Below are positions 1 to 7,900 of a stretch of 45,635 nucleotides of DNA, one piece after another. The DNA comes from Acetatifactor sp. (GTDB lineage: Bacteria; Bacillota; Clostridia; Lachnospirales; Lachnospiraceae), in assembly GCA_022511425.1 (NCBI GenBank), contig JAFLRO010000014.1, positions 1 through 45,635 on the forward strand, in the 5' to 3' direction. Position 1 is the first letter of the stretch. Every line of letters starts with the position of its first letter. The notes under the pieces were generated by a model. It was not told where the DNA came from, made no database searches, and was given only the letters and a program-made list of their open reading frames with translations. The translations under genes and the position numbers were made by a program.

Positions 1-335
1 AATCCCAAGTACTTTGCATGTTTCTTGGCATTGGCATCATCTATAATAACTACATCCGCTGCAATTTCTTTCGATAAGATCATTACTTCCACCTCTCCGT
101 CATGCAGCTGCGTCTTATACATAGCCTTCGCCATCTCGTTGTTTATACTTTTTATCCGAATCCATTCAAGCGAATTGTCTACCGCCTTCTTGCAAATAGA
201 TTCTGTTTTTATAGACAGCTCTCTATATACCGCTTCCGGAATTATTATCTCTCCATAAAGTCTCTTCAATACATCAAGCTGGCCAACATGGCTTAATGCA
301 ATCAGTGGAGTTGTGTTTACTACCACCTTACGCAT
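1..335 (-). CDS. DUF3368 PIN-like toxin candidate (3' end outside window)
   Basis: The first 111 codons of a gene that runs off the left edge. The N-terminus reads MRKVVVNTTPLIALSHVGQL, the opening usual for DUF3368 proteins, a branch of the PIN nuclease fold. Further on are PEAVYREL, LHDGEVEVM and VVIIDDANAKKHA, which supply the acidic positions of a PIN active site; the first acidic position is Asn, as is common in DUF3368. The ATG overlaps the last 8 bases of the upstream UPF0175 gene, so translation is probably coupled. PIN proteins usually cleave RNA as toxins; the pairing suggests a type II toxin-antitoxin module, but toxicity is inferred. Confidence 0.8.
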   Translation of the reverse strand, partial: MRKVVVNTTPLIALSHVGQLDVLKRLYGEIIIPEAVYRELSIKTESICKKAVDNSLEWIRIKSINNEMAKAMYKTQLHDGEVEVMILSKEIAADVVIIDDANAKKHAKYLG

Positions 336-582
336 TCTTCAATTCCTCCAAAAACTCATCATCTGAAGCAAAGGAAAATATCGAAACACCATTCATGCCA
401 AGATATTGTACAAATTCTTCTTTCGTCATTTCTGCAACACTGGCACAATATCCCAACGATACTTTTTTGTTCTTATATAAATCCAAGGCTAACATTTTCT
501 TCATATACTCAGCAAAACCGTTTTTATCCTCATGAAGATCTAACAATATTTCTTCCGGGACATTTATTGATACAACGCACAT
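328..582 (-). CDS. UPF0175 family antitoxin-like protein
   Basis: Small 84-residue protein of the UPF0175 type. It opens with VVSINVPEEILLDL, continues with an amphipathic helix (NGFAEYMKKMLALDLYKN) and then SLGYCASVAEMTKEEFVQYL, which looks like a helix-turn-helix. I start at the second ATG (582) because GGAGGT lies 7 bases before it; the upstream ATG at 597 would place that Shine-Dalgarno inside the coding region. It overlaps the DUF3368 gene by 8 bases. UPF0175 proteins commonly precede DUF3368 genes, and the likely role is DNA-binding antitoxin and autoregulator. The role is inferred from family and pairing. Confidence 0.8.
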   Translation of the reverse strand: MCVVSINVPEEILLDLHEDKNGFAEYMKKMLALDLYKNKKVSLGYCASVAEMTKEEFVQYLGMNGVSIFSFASDDEFLEELKNA

Positions 583-626
583 GACCGACACCTCCATGTC
601 CTGCTTAAAATCTTCTTTTCTATATT

Positions 627-656
627 ATTATAATCTATTCAATATCATTCATGCAA
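627..656 (-). promoter_or_regulatory. Promoter of the UPF0175/DUF3368 pair
   Basis: On the minus strand TTGCAT and TATAAT are separated by 18 bases, about 45 bases upstream of the UPF0175 start. It lies between the sigma-factor terminator and the pair, so the pair is probably its own transcription unit. Confidence 0.55.
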
Positions 657-671
657 CCAGTTTTCAAGCAG

Positions 672-718
672 AAAAAGAGCGGAATCACTTCCCCTCTTTC
701 TCTGTATTGTCATTCCGC
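672..718 (-). terminator. Intrinsic terminator downstream of the sigma gene
   Basis: Minus-strand stem GCGGAAT/ATTCCGC with a long loop of about 26 bases, followed by TCTTTTTC. The TGA of the small ORF at 685-774 falls at the base of the right arm, so the ORF would end inside the terminator. Confidence 0.6.
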
Positions 719-774
719 ATCCATTCCCGTTTCTGCTGTTTCAGCTTTTCCTCAAATCCAGCTCTTCGAACCAT
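685..774 (-). CDS. Possible 29-aa small protein after the sigma gene
   Basis: The short frame reads MVRRAGFEEKLKQQKREW and ends ten residues later at TGA. It is highly charged and would form one amphipathic helix. The same frame stays open upstream to just past the sigma stop codon (reading NELTQTKSLSFIVPSVYC before the Met), so a non-ATG start is possible. I see no good Shine-Dalgarno, which counts against it. For it are the protein-like composition, the position directly after the sigma gene, and the stop codon inside the terminator. I do not recognise a family. Confidence 0.3.
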   Translation of the reverse strand: MVRRAGFEEKLKQQKREWMRNDNTEKEGK

Positions 775-823
775 GCAGTAAACAGATGGCACAATAAATG
801 ACAAGCTCTTTGTTTGTGTTAAC

Positions 824-2413
824 TCATTTCAAAATGACATATGTTGTTGGGAGACTGCCGTCTCCGTTATAAGGCAACAAATATTTTCGGTCATACAAGA
901 TCGCCACAGGAGCTGATATTGCATCCTCAAACAGGCGCAGATATGCCATATCCTTTGCAAGTTTTTTCAAATGTACCGGAACATGATTTTTCAGAATCTT
1001 TATCACTGCTTCCATCAATGTTTCAGCTTCATCGGCAATTGTGATGGCTGTTTCGGCAAAGACGTCCTTCAACTTCTGATGCTGCTCTTTTGTGAAAATC
1101 GGGGCATTTACAAACAATCCGTCTTTGTTTGAGATGATGTATCCTTTGCGAACCATATCGGCAGCAATTGCTTTATCATTTTCACTGAAATGCTCTGTGT
1201 TTCTCTTGGCGATATCCAAAAAAACATTGGCAACATTCTGGCGATTAAAACAGTAATGATGAACCATTTCTCCGTTGATTGGAAAATCCATGAACTGCAC
1301 ATAATCCCCAGCGCTGTTTGAGACATTGGAGATACCAAAACCGAACTTTGATCTCCAGGAATTATGCTCACTGTTTTCCGTACCCCAAACAAAGCACTCT
1401 GTTCCAAATCTATCTTTCGGATAAATCACCCGAATTCTATTTTGGAGTATTTCGATAACAGCGTCATACAAGACAAAACCAACCATTTGCCATGCAAATG
1501 AATTATTGCTCATACCAGCTCCGTAAAAGCCAATATTACGAACCTCCGCTTCGTGTTTTGTAATGGATTTTGTCAAAAGATCCGCAATTTTTTCTCTCGG
1601 TTCAACAGTTTTAGCATTGACCTCATTCTCGAAATCTCTTGTAAAAATCACGATGTTTGTATAATATCTGTTTCCATCCTTTTTCAGCAATTCATACTCA
1701 CAGAGTTCATCCAGCTTATCCTCTATATATGGGAGGGAAACACCAATCTCCAAACTAATTTGCTCTGCCGTCAATTTGTCATTATAGCAGGCAAACAAAA
1801 TGTTTTGAGATATTTTACTGTCACTCAAATGATTATAATGATTTGCCCCGTTTCCCCAGAACATAAGTGACAGACTCTTCGGATCATAGCTCTGCTGACC
1901 ATAGTTTCGTTCCATACTCATACCTTCTTTCAAAATTTGTCTCGATTTGAAAAGCAGGTATTTTACCATGCTTTCACTGATTGAGAGGTGCTTGGATATT
2001 TCCGAACAAGACTTATTTTCAATGTAATACAAAATAACGGCTCTGCGATACTTTTCGGTGAGCAAAGTTAATTCTCGGCGCAACAAATATAAGTTAGAAT
2101 CGTCCTCCCCGAACAACACAGGATCCTCCAGCAAAGCAGACTCCTCCAGCAAAAAATCGTTCCACTCATATTCTTTATTTTTTGATTTGTTTCTGCACCA
2201 TTGCTTATACACATTGCTCGCGACCGCCCACATGAAGCCATAAAACGCATCAACATTTCGGATATTATCAGCAGATTTATATATCTCTACAATAATATCC
2301 TGCGCCAGATCTTCGGCCTCAAAATGATTTGATGTTCGTGCAGTGCAGTATGATAGAAGTAATTTTGCTATCTTTTCTATTTCTGAGTCAAGTTCTTGCT
2401 TATCCAACTTCAC
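824..2413 (-). CDS. ECF-type sigma factor with long C-terminal regulatory region
   Basis: The first 165 residues are a sigma-70 family core. Region 2 contains HFEAEDLAQDIIVEIYKSA and VASNVYKQWCRNKSK; region 4 contains LTEKYRRAVILYYIENKSC and the helix-turn-helix EISKHLSISESMVKYLLFKS. Ordinary ECF factors stop near here, but this protein is 529 residues long. A winged-helix-like segment follows (LTAEQISLEIGVSLPYIEDK, then ELLKKDG and NIVIFTRDF), then a region of unknown fold, and later a similar hairpin (YIISNKDG, NAPIFTKEQ). This suggests a one-component regulator with its sensing part attached. No anti-sigma gene is adjacent. The start is GTG at 2413, or TTG at 2407, which is better spaced from AAGGAG. 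Confidence 0.75.
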   Translation of the reverse strand: MKLDKQELDSEIEKIAKLLLSYCTARTSNHFEAEDLAQDIIVEIYKSADNIRNVDAFYGFMWAVASNVYKQWCRNKSKNKEYEWNDFLLEESALLEDPVLFGEDDSNLYLLRRELTLLTEKYRRAVILYYIENKSCSEISKHLSISESMVKYLLFKSRQILKEGMSMERNYGQQSYDPKSLSLMFWGNGANHYNHLSDSKISQNILFACYNDKLTAEQISLEIGVSLPYIEDKLDELCEYELLKKDGNRYYTNIVIFTRDFENEVNAKTVEPREKIADLLTKSITKHEAEVRNIGFYGAGMSNNSFAWQMVGFVLYDAVIEILQNRIRVIYPKDRFGTECFVWGTENSEHNSWRSKFGFGISNVSNSAGDYVQFMDFPINGEMVHHYCFNRQNVANVFLDIAKRNTEHFSENDKAIAADMVRKGYIISNKDGLFVNAPIFTKEQHQKLKDVFAETAITIADEAETLMEAVIKILKNHVPVHLKKLAKDMAYLRLFEDAISAPVAILYDRKYLLPYNGDGSLPTTYVILK

Positions 2414-2430
2414 ATCTCCTTTATTGTTTC

Positions 2431-2444
2431 AATCACCGGTGATT
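2431..2444. promoter_or_regulatory. Perfect 14-bp palindrome in the sigma leader
   Basis: AATCACCGGTGATT is an exact palindrome 18 to 31 bases upstream of the sigma start codon. A candidate operator. Whether it binds a protein is unknown. Confidence 0.4.
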
Positions 2445-2464
2445 TCATATATATAGTGGAACAA

Positions 2465-2478
2465 AACCGTATCCGGTT
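2465..2478. promoter_or_regulatory. Inverted repeat AACCG-tatc-CGGTT upstream of the sigma gene
   Basis: Five-base arms around TATC, 20 bases beyond the 14-bp palindrome and sharing its ACCGG half. It could be a second copy of the same operator or part of an ECF-type promoter, whose -35 elements often contain AAC. The rest of 2414-2813 holds only the lysS terminator and AT-rich sequence. Confidence 0.3.
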
Positions 2479-2612
2479 AAAGTTTGATGAGAATTTTTTT
2501 AATACAAAGACAGTATCCATTTATGCGGACGTCCTGCTCTCGCTTTTTCGATTCAGTTAAAGTCATGTTATAACGATTTTCATTTATGACGCGAGCCCTC
2601 TCATGGCAGGTA

Positions 2613-2653
2613 AATTAAAAGAGGAATACCCTGTCAACCGCAGGATATTCCTC
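2613..2653 (-). terminator. Intrinsic terminator of the greA-lysS unit
   Basis: Minus-strand hairpin of 13 base pairs with one mismatch (GAGGAATATCCTG against CAGGGTATTCCTC, 7-base loop), followed by TTTTAATTT. It lies about 160 bases beyond the lysS stop. Confidence 0.75.
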
Positions 2654-2813
2654 CACTACTTGACCCATTTTCAGTGACTTTTGACAGATTACCTTTTTCA
2701 GGTACCTGCACATAACTCTACATAAATCTTCTTCCAAATAGTACAAAATTGGTACAAAATCAAAGAATCGGTACAGAAAACATCCACAAACATTCGGTAA
2801 ACAGCGGATTCCG

Positions 2814-4307
2814 TTAATCGATGCTCCTCATTGTCGGGAAAAGCAGCACATCCCTGATCGCCGGCGAGTTGGTCAAAAGCATCACAAGCCTGTCGATGCC
2901 GTAACCGATACCACCCGTTGGCGGCATACCAATCTCCAATGCATTCATAAAGTCCTCGTCGGTGGTGTTGGCTTCCTCGTCGCCTGCTGCCAGCGCAGCC
3001 TCCTGAGCCTTGAAACGCTCCCTCTGGTCGATGGGGTCGTTCAGCTCCGAATAAGCGTTGCACATCTCTCTTCCGTATATGAACAGCTCAAATCGCTCCA
3101 CATACTCGGGCTTGTCCGGCTTTCTCTTAGTAAGGGGCGAAACCTCCACGGGATGATCCATCAAGAAGGTGGGCTGAATCAAGTGCTCCTCCACAAACTC
3201 CTCGAAGAACAAATTCAAAATATCACCTTTCTGGTGGCGTGCCTCATAATGCACACCCTTCTCGTCCGCAATCTTCTTTGCAGCAGCAGTATCAGGAATC
3301 TGGTCAAAATCCACACCTGCATACTGCTTCACTGCATCCACCATAGTAAGTCTCGCAAAGGGCTTGCCTAAATCTATCATTTCTTCCGCGTAAGGGATCA
3401 GCGTAGTGCCACAGACTTCCTGTGCCACATAGCGGAACATATTCTCGGTCAGATCCATCATACCGTAGTAATCCGTGTAAGCCTGATACAGCTCCATCAG
3501 GGTAAACTCGGGATTATGCCGTGTATCCAGGCCTTCATTTCGGAACACACGGCCAATCTCGTAGACCCGTTCCAAGCCGCCCACGATAAGACGCTTTAAA
3601 TATAACTCCAGTGAAATGCGCAGTTTCACATCCTCATCCAAGACGTTGTAATGGGTCTCAAAGGGTCTGGCTGCCGCACCGCCGGCATTGGCCACCAGCA
3701 TGGGAGTCTCCACTTCCAAAAAGCCCTCGTCCCCCAGATAACGACGAATGGCACTGATGATCTTAGAGCGCTTCACAAAAGTGTCCTTTACATCCTGATT
3801 CATGATCAAATCAGTGTAACGCTGGCGATAGCGAATGTCCGTGTTGGTCAGACCATGGAACTTCTCTGGAAGAATCTGCAGGCTCTTTGACAGCAGAACC
3901 ACATTGGACGCATGAACGGAGATTTCACCCGTCTTGGTCTTGAATACCTCTCCCTCAATGCCCACAATGTCGCCAACGTCGTACTTCTTAAAGTCTGCGT
4001 AAGACTCCTCACCAATACAGTCCCGGGCCACATAGATCTGGATATTACCGGGCAGATCCTGCACATTGCAGAAGGACGCCTTGCCCATGATACGTTTGGA
4101 CATGACACGGCCCGCAATGCTGACCGTTTTGCCCTCCAGGGCTTCATAGTTCTCCTTGATGTCCATGCTGTGATGGGTCACATTGTATTTTGTATGCCGG
4201 AAGGGATCCTTTCCCGCCTCCTGTAAGGCGGAAAGCTTCTCCCGTCTCACCTGCAGCAGCTCGTTTAAATCCTGTTCCTGTACATTAGTATTCTGCGTCT
4301 CTGCCAC
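2814..4307 (-). CDS. lysS: Lysyl-tRNA synthetase, class II
   Basis: Charges tRNA-Lys with lysine in the cytoplasm. At 497 residues it has the usual bacterial LysS length. An N-terminal OB-fold anticodon-binding domain occupies roughly residues 60-160 ([20 protein letters not shown]). Class II motif 2 is seen at about 245-275 ([20 protein letters not shown]) and motif 3 near the C-terminus ([14 protein letters not shown]). The start is GTG at 4307, preceded by AAGGAGAGG. It follows greA by 28 bases and is probably co-transcribed with it, an order common in Clostridia. Confidence 0.97.
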   Translation of the reverse strand: MAETQNTNVQEQDLNELLQVRREKLSALQEAGKDPFRHTKYNVTHHSMDIKENYEALEGKTVSIAGRVMSKRIMGKASFCNVQDLPGNIQIYVARDCIGEESYADFKKYDVGDIVGIEGEVFKTKTGEISVHASNVVLLSKSLQILPEKFHGLTNTDIRYRQRYTDLIMNQDVKDTFVKRSKIISAIRRYLGDEGFLEVETPMLVANAGGAAARPFETHYNVLDEDVKLRISLELYLKRLIVGGLERVYEIGRVFRNEGLDTRHNPEFTLMELYQAYTDYYGMMDLTENMFRYVAQEVCGTTLIPYAEEMIDLGKPFARLTMVDAVKQYAGVDFDQIPDTAAAKKIADEKGVHYEARHQKGDILNLFFEEFVEEHLIQPTFLMDHPVEVSPLTKRKPDKPEYVERFELFIYGREMCNAYSELNDPIDQRERFKAQEAALAAGDEEANTTDEDFMNALEIGMPPTGGIGYGIDRLVMLLTNSPAIRDVLLFPTMRSID

Positions 4308-4335
4308 GTCTTAAGCCTCTCCTTTTCGTCTATAC

Positions 4336-4818
4336 TTAGTTGCTTCTCTGAATATCCAGTACCTTGTAGGCAAACACACCGGCTGCGGTCTCCACCTCCA
4401 CGGTGTCGCCCAGCTTGCTGCCGATTAATGCACTACCCACAGGGCTCTCGTTGGATATCATTCCCTTTAAACTATCCGCCTCAGCGGAACCTACAATTTT
4501 GTACTCAATCTCCTCGCTGTATTCAATGTCCAGCAATCTCACCTTGCAGCCGATGTTAATCTGATCCAGATCGATTTCATCCTCCAGGACCACCTCGGCG
4601 TTCTTCAAAATTTTCTCCAGTTCCTCAATTCTCGCCTCAATATCACGCTGCTCATCCTTAGCTGCATCATACTCGGCATTCTCAGACAGATCTCCCTGTT
4701 CTCTGGCTTCCTTGATCTTCTGGGCAACTTCCTGACGGCGGTTCACCTTCAGTTCGTGGAGTTCATCCTCATACTTTCTGAGTCCTTCGTAAGTTAAAAT
4801 ATTTTTCTTCTCCTGCAT
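4336..4818 (-). CDS. greA: Transcription elongation factor GreA
   Basis: Rescues backtracked RNA polymerase by stimulating cleavage of the transcript 3' end. The N-terminal half is the antiparallel coiled coil inserted into the secondary channel; its acidic tip is visible as DLSENAEYDAAKDEQ. The C-terminal half is the FKBP-like domain ending VFAYKVLDIQRSN. I choose the second ATG (4818) because AGGAAAGG sits 8-9 bases before it and touches the first ATG (4827); this gives 160 residues, the normal length. It heads the greA-lysS unit, with a strong promoter and a long structured leader. Confidence 0.95.
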   Translation of the reverse strand: MQEKKNILTYEGLRKYEDELHELKVNRRQEVAQKIKEAREQGDLSENAEYDAAKDEQRDIEARIEELEKILKNAEVVLEDEIDLDQINIGCKVRLLDIEYSEEIEYKIVGSAEADSLKGMISNESPVGSALIGSKLGDTVEVETAAGVFAYKVLDIQRSN

Positions 4819-4847
4819 TTTGTGCATCCTTTCCTGACTGTTTTATT

Positions 4848-4893
4848 TCCGCGGGCAATAAGCCAAGTATGGGCAATTCACCCGTGCGTATAA
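4848..4893 (-). repeat. Copy C of a structured repeat, in the greA leader
   Basis: The minus strand reads TACTTGGCTTATTGCCCGCG (4869-4850), matching 18 of 20 bases of copy B at 33475-33494; both are followed by AAAT and an A-rich stretch. A weak 3-bp hairpin (GGG/CCC) lies upstream where copies A and B have a stronger one. The copy ends about 30 bases before the greA ATG. Confidence 0.5.
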
Positions 4894-4916
4894 AATCCCG
4901 CAAATTCTTATGCGGG
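4891..4916 (-). promoter_or_regulatory. Terminator-like hairpin in the greA leader
   Basis: Minus-strand CCCGCA/TGCGGG stem with 8-base loop, followed by ATTTTAT, about 35-55 bases after the predicted transcription start. It could act as an attenuator of greA-lysS, or as the terminator of the unknown gene ending at 4983. The U-tract is short. Confidence 0.4.
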
Positions 4917-4957
4917 TTTTGACAAATTCTCATTCAATTATTCTCTTTAACTACCGT

Positions 4958-4986
4958 ATTATACTCACTTTTCCTCTCGGTGTCAA
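4958..4986 (-). promoter_or_regulatory. Consensus promoter of greA-lysS
   Basis: A perfect housekeeping promoter on the minus strand: TTGACA, 17 bases, TATAAT. The -35 box overlaps the TGA of the upstream gene at 4983. The predicted start near 4951 gives a leader of about 130 bases before the greA ATG. Confidence 0.85.
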
Positions 4987-5960
4987 GGCTTGCCCGCCTG
5001 CTTCCAAATTTCTTTTATAGAAAAATAGAAGATGCCCTCTCCCCGCTCAATAATCCGCCGGGCTTTCTCTTCCACGGAGCAAAAGTCAATCCAGATACTG
5101 CCGCGAGCCAAGCCATTGACAGGGATGCGGGGCTCTCCGGTAAAATCCAGAATACAGATCGGCTCTCCGGTCTCCAGAAGCAAGTGCGAAAAAACTCTCT
5201 CACCCTCCAAAGTCTGAACAGCAGCAGCCAAACCATATTCTGTGTAAAAGTCCTCTACAAAATCCCTGAACCTCTGATCATCCTCACTCTCCCGAAGAAT
5301 CCAGCGAAGACTCTTCATTCGGGGAGCACAGCGCAAAATGGCATAATTCGTACTGTCAGCCAAACCCAGCACTACAAAGCGATGAAGTCTGGCATTTTCT
5401 AACAACGGATCCACCCACTGAGCCTGAAGGTAATCGTCAAATTCCGGGTACGGCCAGCATTGTTGCCAGAGCCATGACAGCCAATGGACTCCCGTGGCTG
5501 GATCCACACTGTCGATACTATCGTTTCCCTTACGGACATCGGACTCTTCTATGTGACTTCTCCAGTCTTCCGGCAGTATCAGGCTCTTTCTCACTGTATC
5601 TGCATAGACACAGCGGCATTCGAAACGATCATCAACAAAGGAAGCAAGTTCTGTGAGAAAACACTTTATTTCTGAGTACACCTGTTCCCGGACATCCTGA
5701 AGTTTTCGTTTCTGCTGCTTTTCAAACCGAATCTGATTATGTCTCTCCCGAAATACCCTTAGCCGCGCCTTTAATGAGTTCGCCAATGGCAAAGTCTGCT
5801 CTGTTACAGTAATTCCTAAGGTCGAAAAAGCATGGGAAAACCATCTGCCTTCGCCCACATCCAACCCCACTCTTACCAGCTGATAATCCTTCATCAGTAC
5901 CGAATCAATTACCGGTTTTTGCAAGTCTCTCTTTTTATAAAAATATATGATAGTGTCCAT
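4983..5960 (-). CDS. Protein of unknown function (325 aa)
   Basis: I do not recognise a family. The sequence is that of a soluble protein with no signal peptide or membrane segment. A basic, probably helical stretch near residues 65-95 (RVFRERHNQIRFEKQQKRKL) is followed by a tryptophan-rich segment (VHWLSWLWQQCWPY). The C-terminal part reads like an alpha/beta domain (HRFVVLGLADSTNYAIL, PICILDFTGEPRIP). No convincing Shine-Dalgarno precedes the ATG at 5960, so the true start may be internal. It lies 37 bases after dusB and may be read from it. Its stop codon is embedded in the greA promoter. Confidence 0.7.
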   Translation of the reverse strand: MDTIIYFYKKRDLQKPVIDSVLMKDYQLVRVGLDVGEGRWFSHAFSTLGITVTEQTLPLANSLKARLRVFRERHNQIRFEKQQKRKLQDVREQVYSEIKCFLTELASFVDDRFECRCVYADTVRKSLILPEDWRSHIEESDVRKGNDSIDSVDPATGVHWLSWLWQQCWPYPEFDDYLQAQWVDPLLENARLHRFVVLGLADSTNYAILRCAPRMKSLRWILRESEDDQRFRDFVEDFYTEYGLAAAVQTLEGERVFSHLLLETGEPICILDFTGEPRIPVNGLARGSIWIDFCSVEEKARRIIERGEGIFYFSIKEIWKQAGKP

Positions 5961-5997
5961 GCACTATTTTATGCGTAACACAGAAAAAAATGCTATT

Positions 5998-6987
5998 TTA
6001 CTGACTGCTATTTTGCTCGCAGGAAGCCATAAAAATCATATCCACGCCTTCTAACAGCTGCTCCATTGTCTCCATGGCATTGATGGACTGGCGGAAGCGG
6101 GCGGAATGAGGCATGCCCACCGTATACCAGGCAAGATGCTTACGCATCTCCCTCACTGCCGTATATTCTCCCTTACACTCCAGCTGTAGTTTTGCATGGC
6201 GTAGGATGACTTCCCGCTTCTCCTGCATATCAGGGCGGTATATCAGTGTACCATTTTCCAAATAATTAACTACTTCCCTGAAGATCCAGGGATTTCCCTG
6301 GGCAGCGCGTCCGATCATCACCCCGTCACAGCCGGTCTGATCCAGAAGGTCTTTCGCAGCCCGGGGGCTATCAACATCCCCATTCCCGATGACAGGAATC
6401 TTTACTGCCTCCTTCACCTGACGGATACAATCCCAGTCAGCGCGTCCGCTGTAATACTGAGCTCTGGTACGACCATGAACCGCCACTGCCGCCACACCGC
6501 AGCTCTCCGCAATCTTAGCAATCTCCACCGCATTGCAGTGTTCCTCGTCGAAACCTTTTCGAATCTTTACGGTAACAGGTTTTTTCACAGCCTTTACAAG
6601 CCCTGACAGCAACTGCTCTGCAAGCCTGGGATCTCGCATCAGCGCAGAGCCCTCACCATTGTTCACCACCTTTGGTACAGGGCATCCCATATTGAAATCC
6701 AGGATGTCAAATGGACGGTTCTCAATGCGTTTTGCCATTTCCGCCACGATCTGCGGATCTGAGCCAAAAAGCTGTAGGGATACAGGTCGTTCGTCGGGAT
6801 GAACCGTCATTAGTTCCTCTGTATTCTTGTTATTATAATATATGGCCTTAGCGCTCACCATCTCCATGCACACAAGCCCTGCGCCCTGCTCTCTGCAGAG
6901 TAAACGAAATGGCAGGTCTGTCACACCTGCCATGGGAGCCAGTATTACATTATTGTCCAAAATCACATTGCCTATGGTTAATTTCAT
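5998..6987 (-). CDS. dusB: tRNA-dihydrouridine synthase (DusB type)
   Basis: Reduces specific uridines in tRNA to dihydrouridine using FMN and NADPH. The TIM-barrel opens with VILAPMAGVTDLPFRLLCRE; DFNMGCPVPKVV contains the catalytic cysteine; IRKGFDEEH, AVHGRTRAQYYSG and VIGNGDVDSP are FMN- and RNA-contacting motifs; GCDGVMIGRAAQGNPWIF closes the barrel. I start at the fifth codon of the longest frame (6987), where GAGAGGA precedes the ATG by about 5 bases, giving 329 residues. It follows coaX by 80 bases. Confidence 0.94.
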   Translation of the reverse strand: MKLTIGNVILDNNVILAPMAGVTDLPFRLLCREQGAGLVCMEMVSAKAIYYNNKNTEELMTVHPDERPVSLQLFGSDPQIVAEMAKRIENRPFDILDFNMGCPVPKVVNNGEGSALMRDPRLAEQLLSGLVKAVKKPVTVKIRKGFDEEHCNAVEIAKIAESCGVAAVAVHGRTRAQYYSGRADWDCIRQVKEAVKIPVIGNGDVDSPRAAKDLLDQTGCDGVMIGRAAQGNPWIFREVVNYLENGTLIYRPDMQEKREVILRHAKLQLECKGEYTAVREMRKHLAWYTVGMPHSARFRQSINAMETMEQLLEGVDMIFMASCEQNSSQ

Positions 6988-7067
6988 AGTTCCTCTCATT
7001 CCAGCAGCAGCCGCGTTCTGTATGCTTTCAAATGTAAGTTGTCGGAAGAATGCCGGCTAATGATTCT

Positions 7068-7847
7068 TCAGCGACTGTTTTTTATGTTTTTATAATAGAG
7101 TATCCTCAGCCCGTCTAAAGTCAGAAAGCTGTCATAGATATCGATAGTCTTGGTCTCGTCTGCAATGAGCCTGCCCAGCCCTCCTGTAGCCACCACTTTC
7201 AAGTCCTTGATATCGCTCTCCTCCTTGACCTTGTTGATGATATACTCCGTCTGCCCGATTTGACCGTACACCAAACCAGCCTGCATACTGGTGATAGTCT
7301 CCTGAGCCAAAATGCTCTTAGGCTTTTTGATTTCAATATTAGGCAATTTTGCTGCCTGGGTCCAGAGAGCTTCAGAGCTGATACGGATACCCGGGGCTGT
7401 GATTCCGGCAGCGAACTCGCCTGCCTCAGTGATCAGGTCGTAGGTAGTGGCAGTGCCAAAGTCCAGTACCAACACCGGACCACCGTATTTCTCGTATGCA
7501 GCCACCGCATCCACAATCCGGTCCGCACCGATGGCTCTCGGATCTTCGGTGACAATTCGCAGCCCTGTCTTGATACCGGGACCTACGTTCATGGGCTTTG
7601 TACCCGTGTAACGCACCAATGCACCGTTCAAAGCATGCATCACATCCGGCACTACGCTGGCAACAATGGAACCCTCCAGACTCTTTGCGTCAATGCCATT
7701 ATTCTGCAGCAGTTGCGTGATGACAATCCCGTACTCATCGGAGGTACGGGGTGTTTTTGTGGTCAGGCGAAAGGTTGCCTTCAATTCTTCTCCCTGATAC
7801 ACGCCCAAAGTCATATTTGTATTGCCAACATCAATCACTAAAATCAT
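7068..7847 (-). CDS. coaX: Type III pantothenate kinase
   Basis: Phosphorylates pantothenate in the first step of coenzyme A synthesis. The ASKHA-fold signatures are clear: [15 protein letters not shown] at the N-terminus (phosphate 1), [20 protein letters not shown], and [14 protein letters not shown] with the catalytic Asp. The length of 259 residues is typical. The leader has a bulged stem (GGAT/ATCC inside CCG/CGG) immediately before CAGAAAAGAGGG, the pattern seen upstream of several genes here. dusB follows downstream. Confidence 0.95.
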   Translation of the reverse strand: MILVIDVGNTNMTLGVYQGEELKATFRLTTKTPRTSDEYGIVITQLLQNNGIDAKSLEGSIVASVVPDVMHALNGALVRYTGTKPMNVGPGIKTGLRIVTEDPRAIGADRIVDAVAAYEKYGGPVLVLDFGTATTYDLITEAGEFAAGITAPGIRISSEALWTQAAKLPNIEIKKPKSILAQETITSMQAGLVYGQIGQTEYIINKVKEESDIKDLKVVATGGLGRLIADETKTIDIYDSFLTLDGLRILYYKNIKNSR

Positions 7848-7900
7848 GAGCCCTCTTTTCTGCCGGGATCCTTCCTAAATCCAGCCGGAAATAAAACAAG

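Noticed and set aside
1-2413. An integrative element at the left end
   Set aside because: The toxin-antitoxin pair and sigma gene look accessory, but I see no integrase, attachment repeat, relaxase or tRNA boundary in the window.
2698-3063. A 121-codon minus-strand frame overlapping the end of lysS
   Set aside because: Overlaps the conserved C-terminus of LysS in another frame and has no protein-like features.
4919-4963. TTGACA on the plus strand near 4919
   Set aside because: No -10 at a suitable spacing and no plus-strand gene follows. The real promoter here is on the minus strand.
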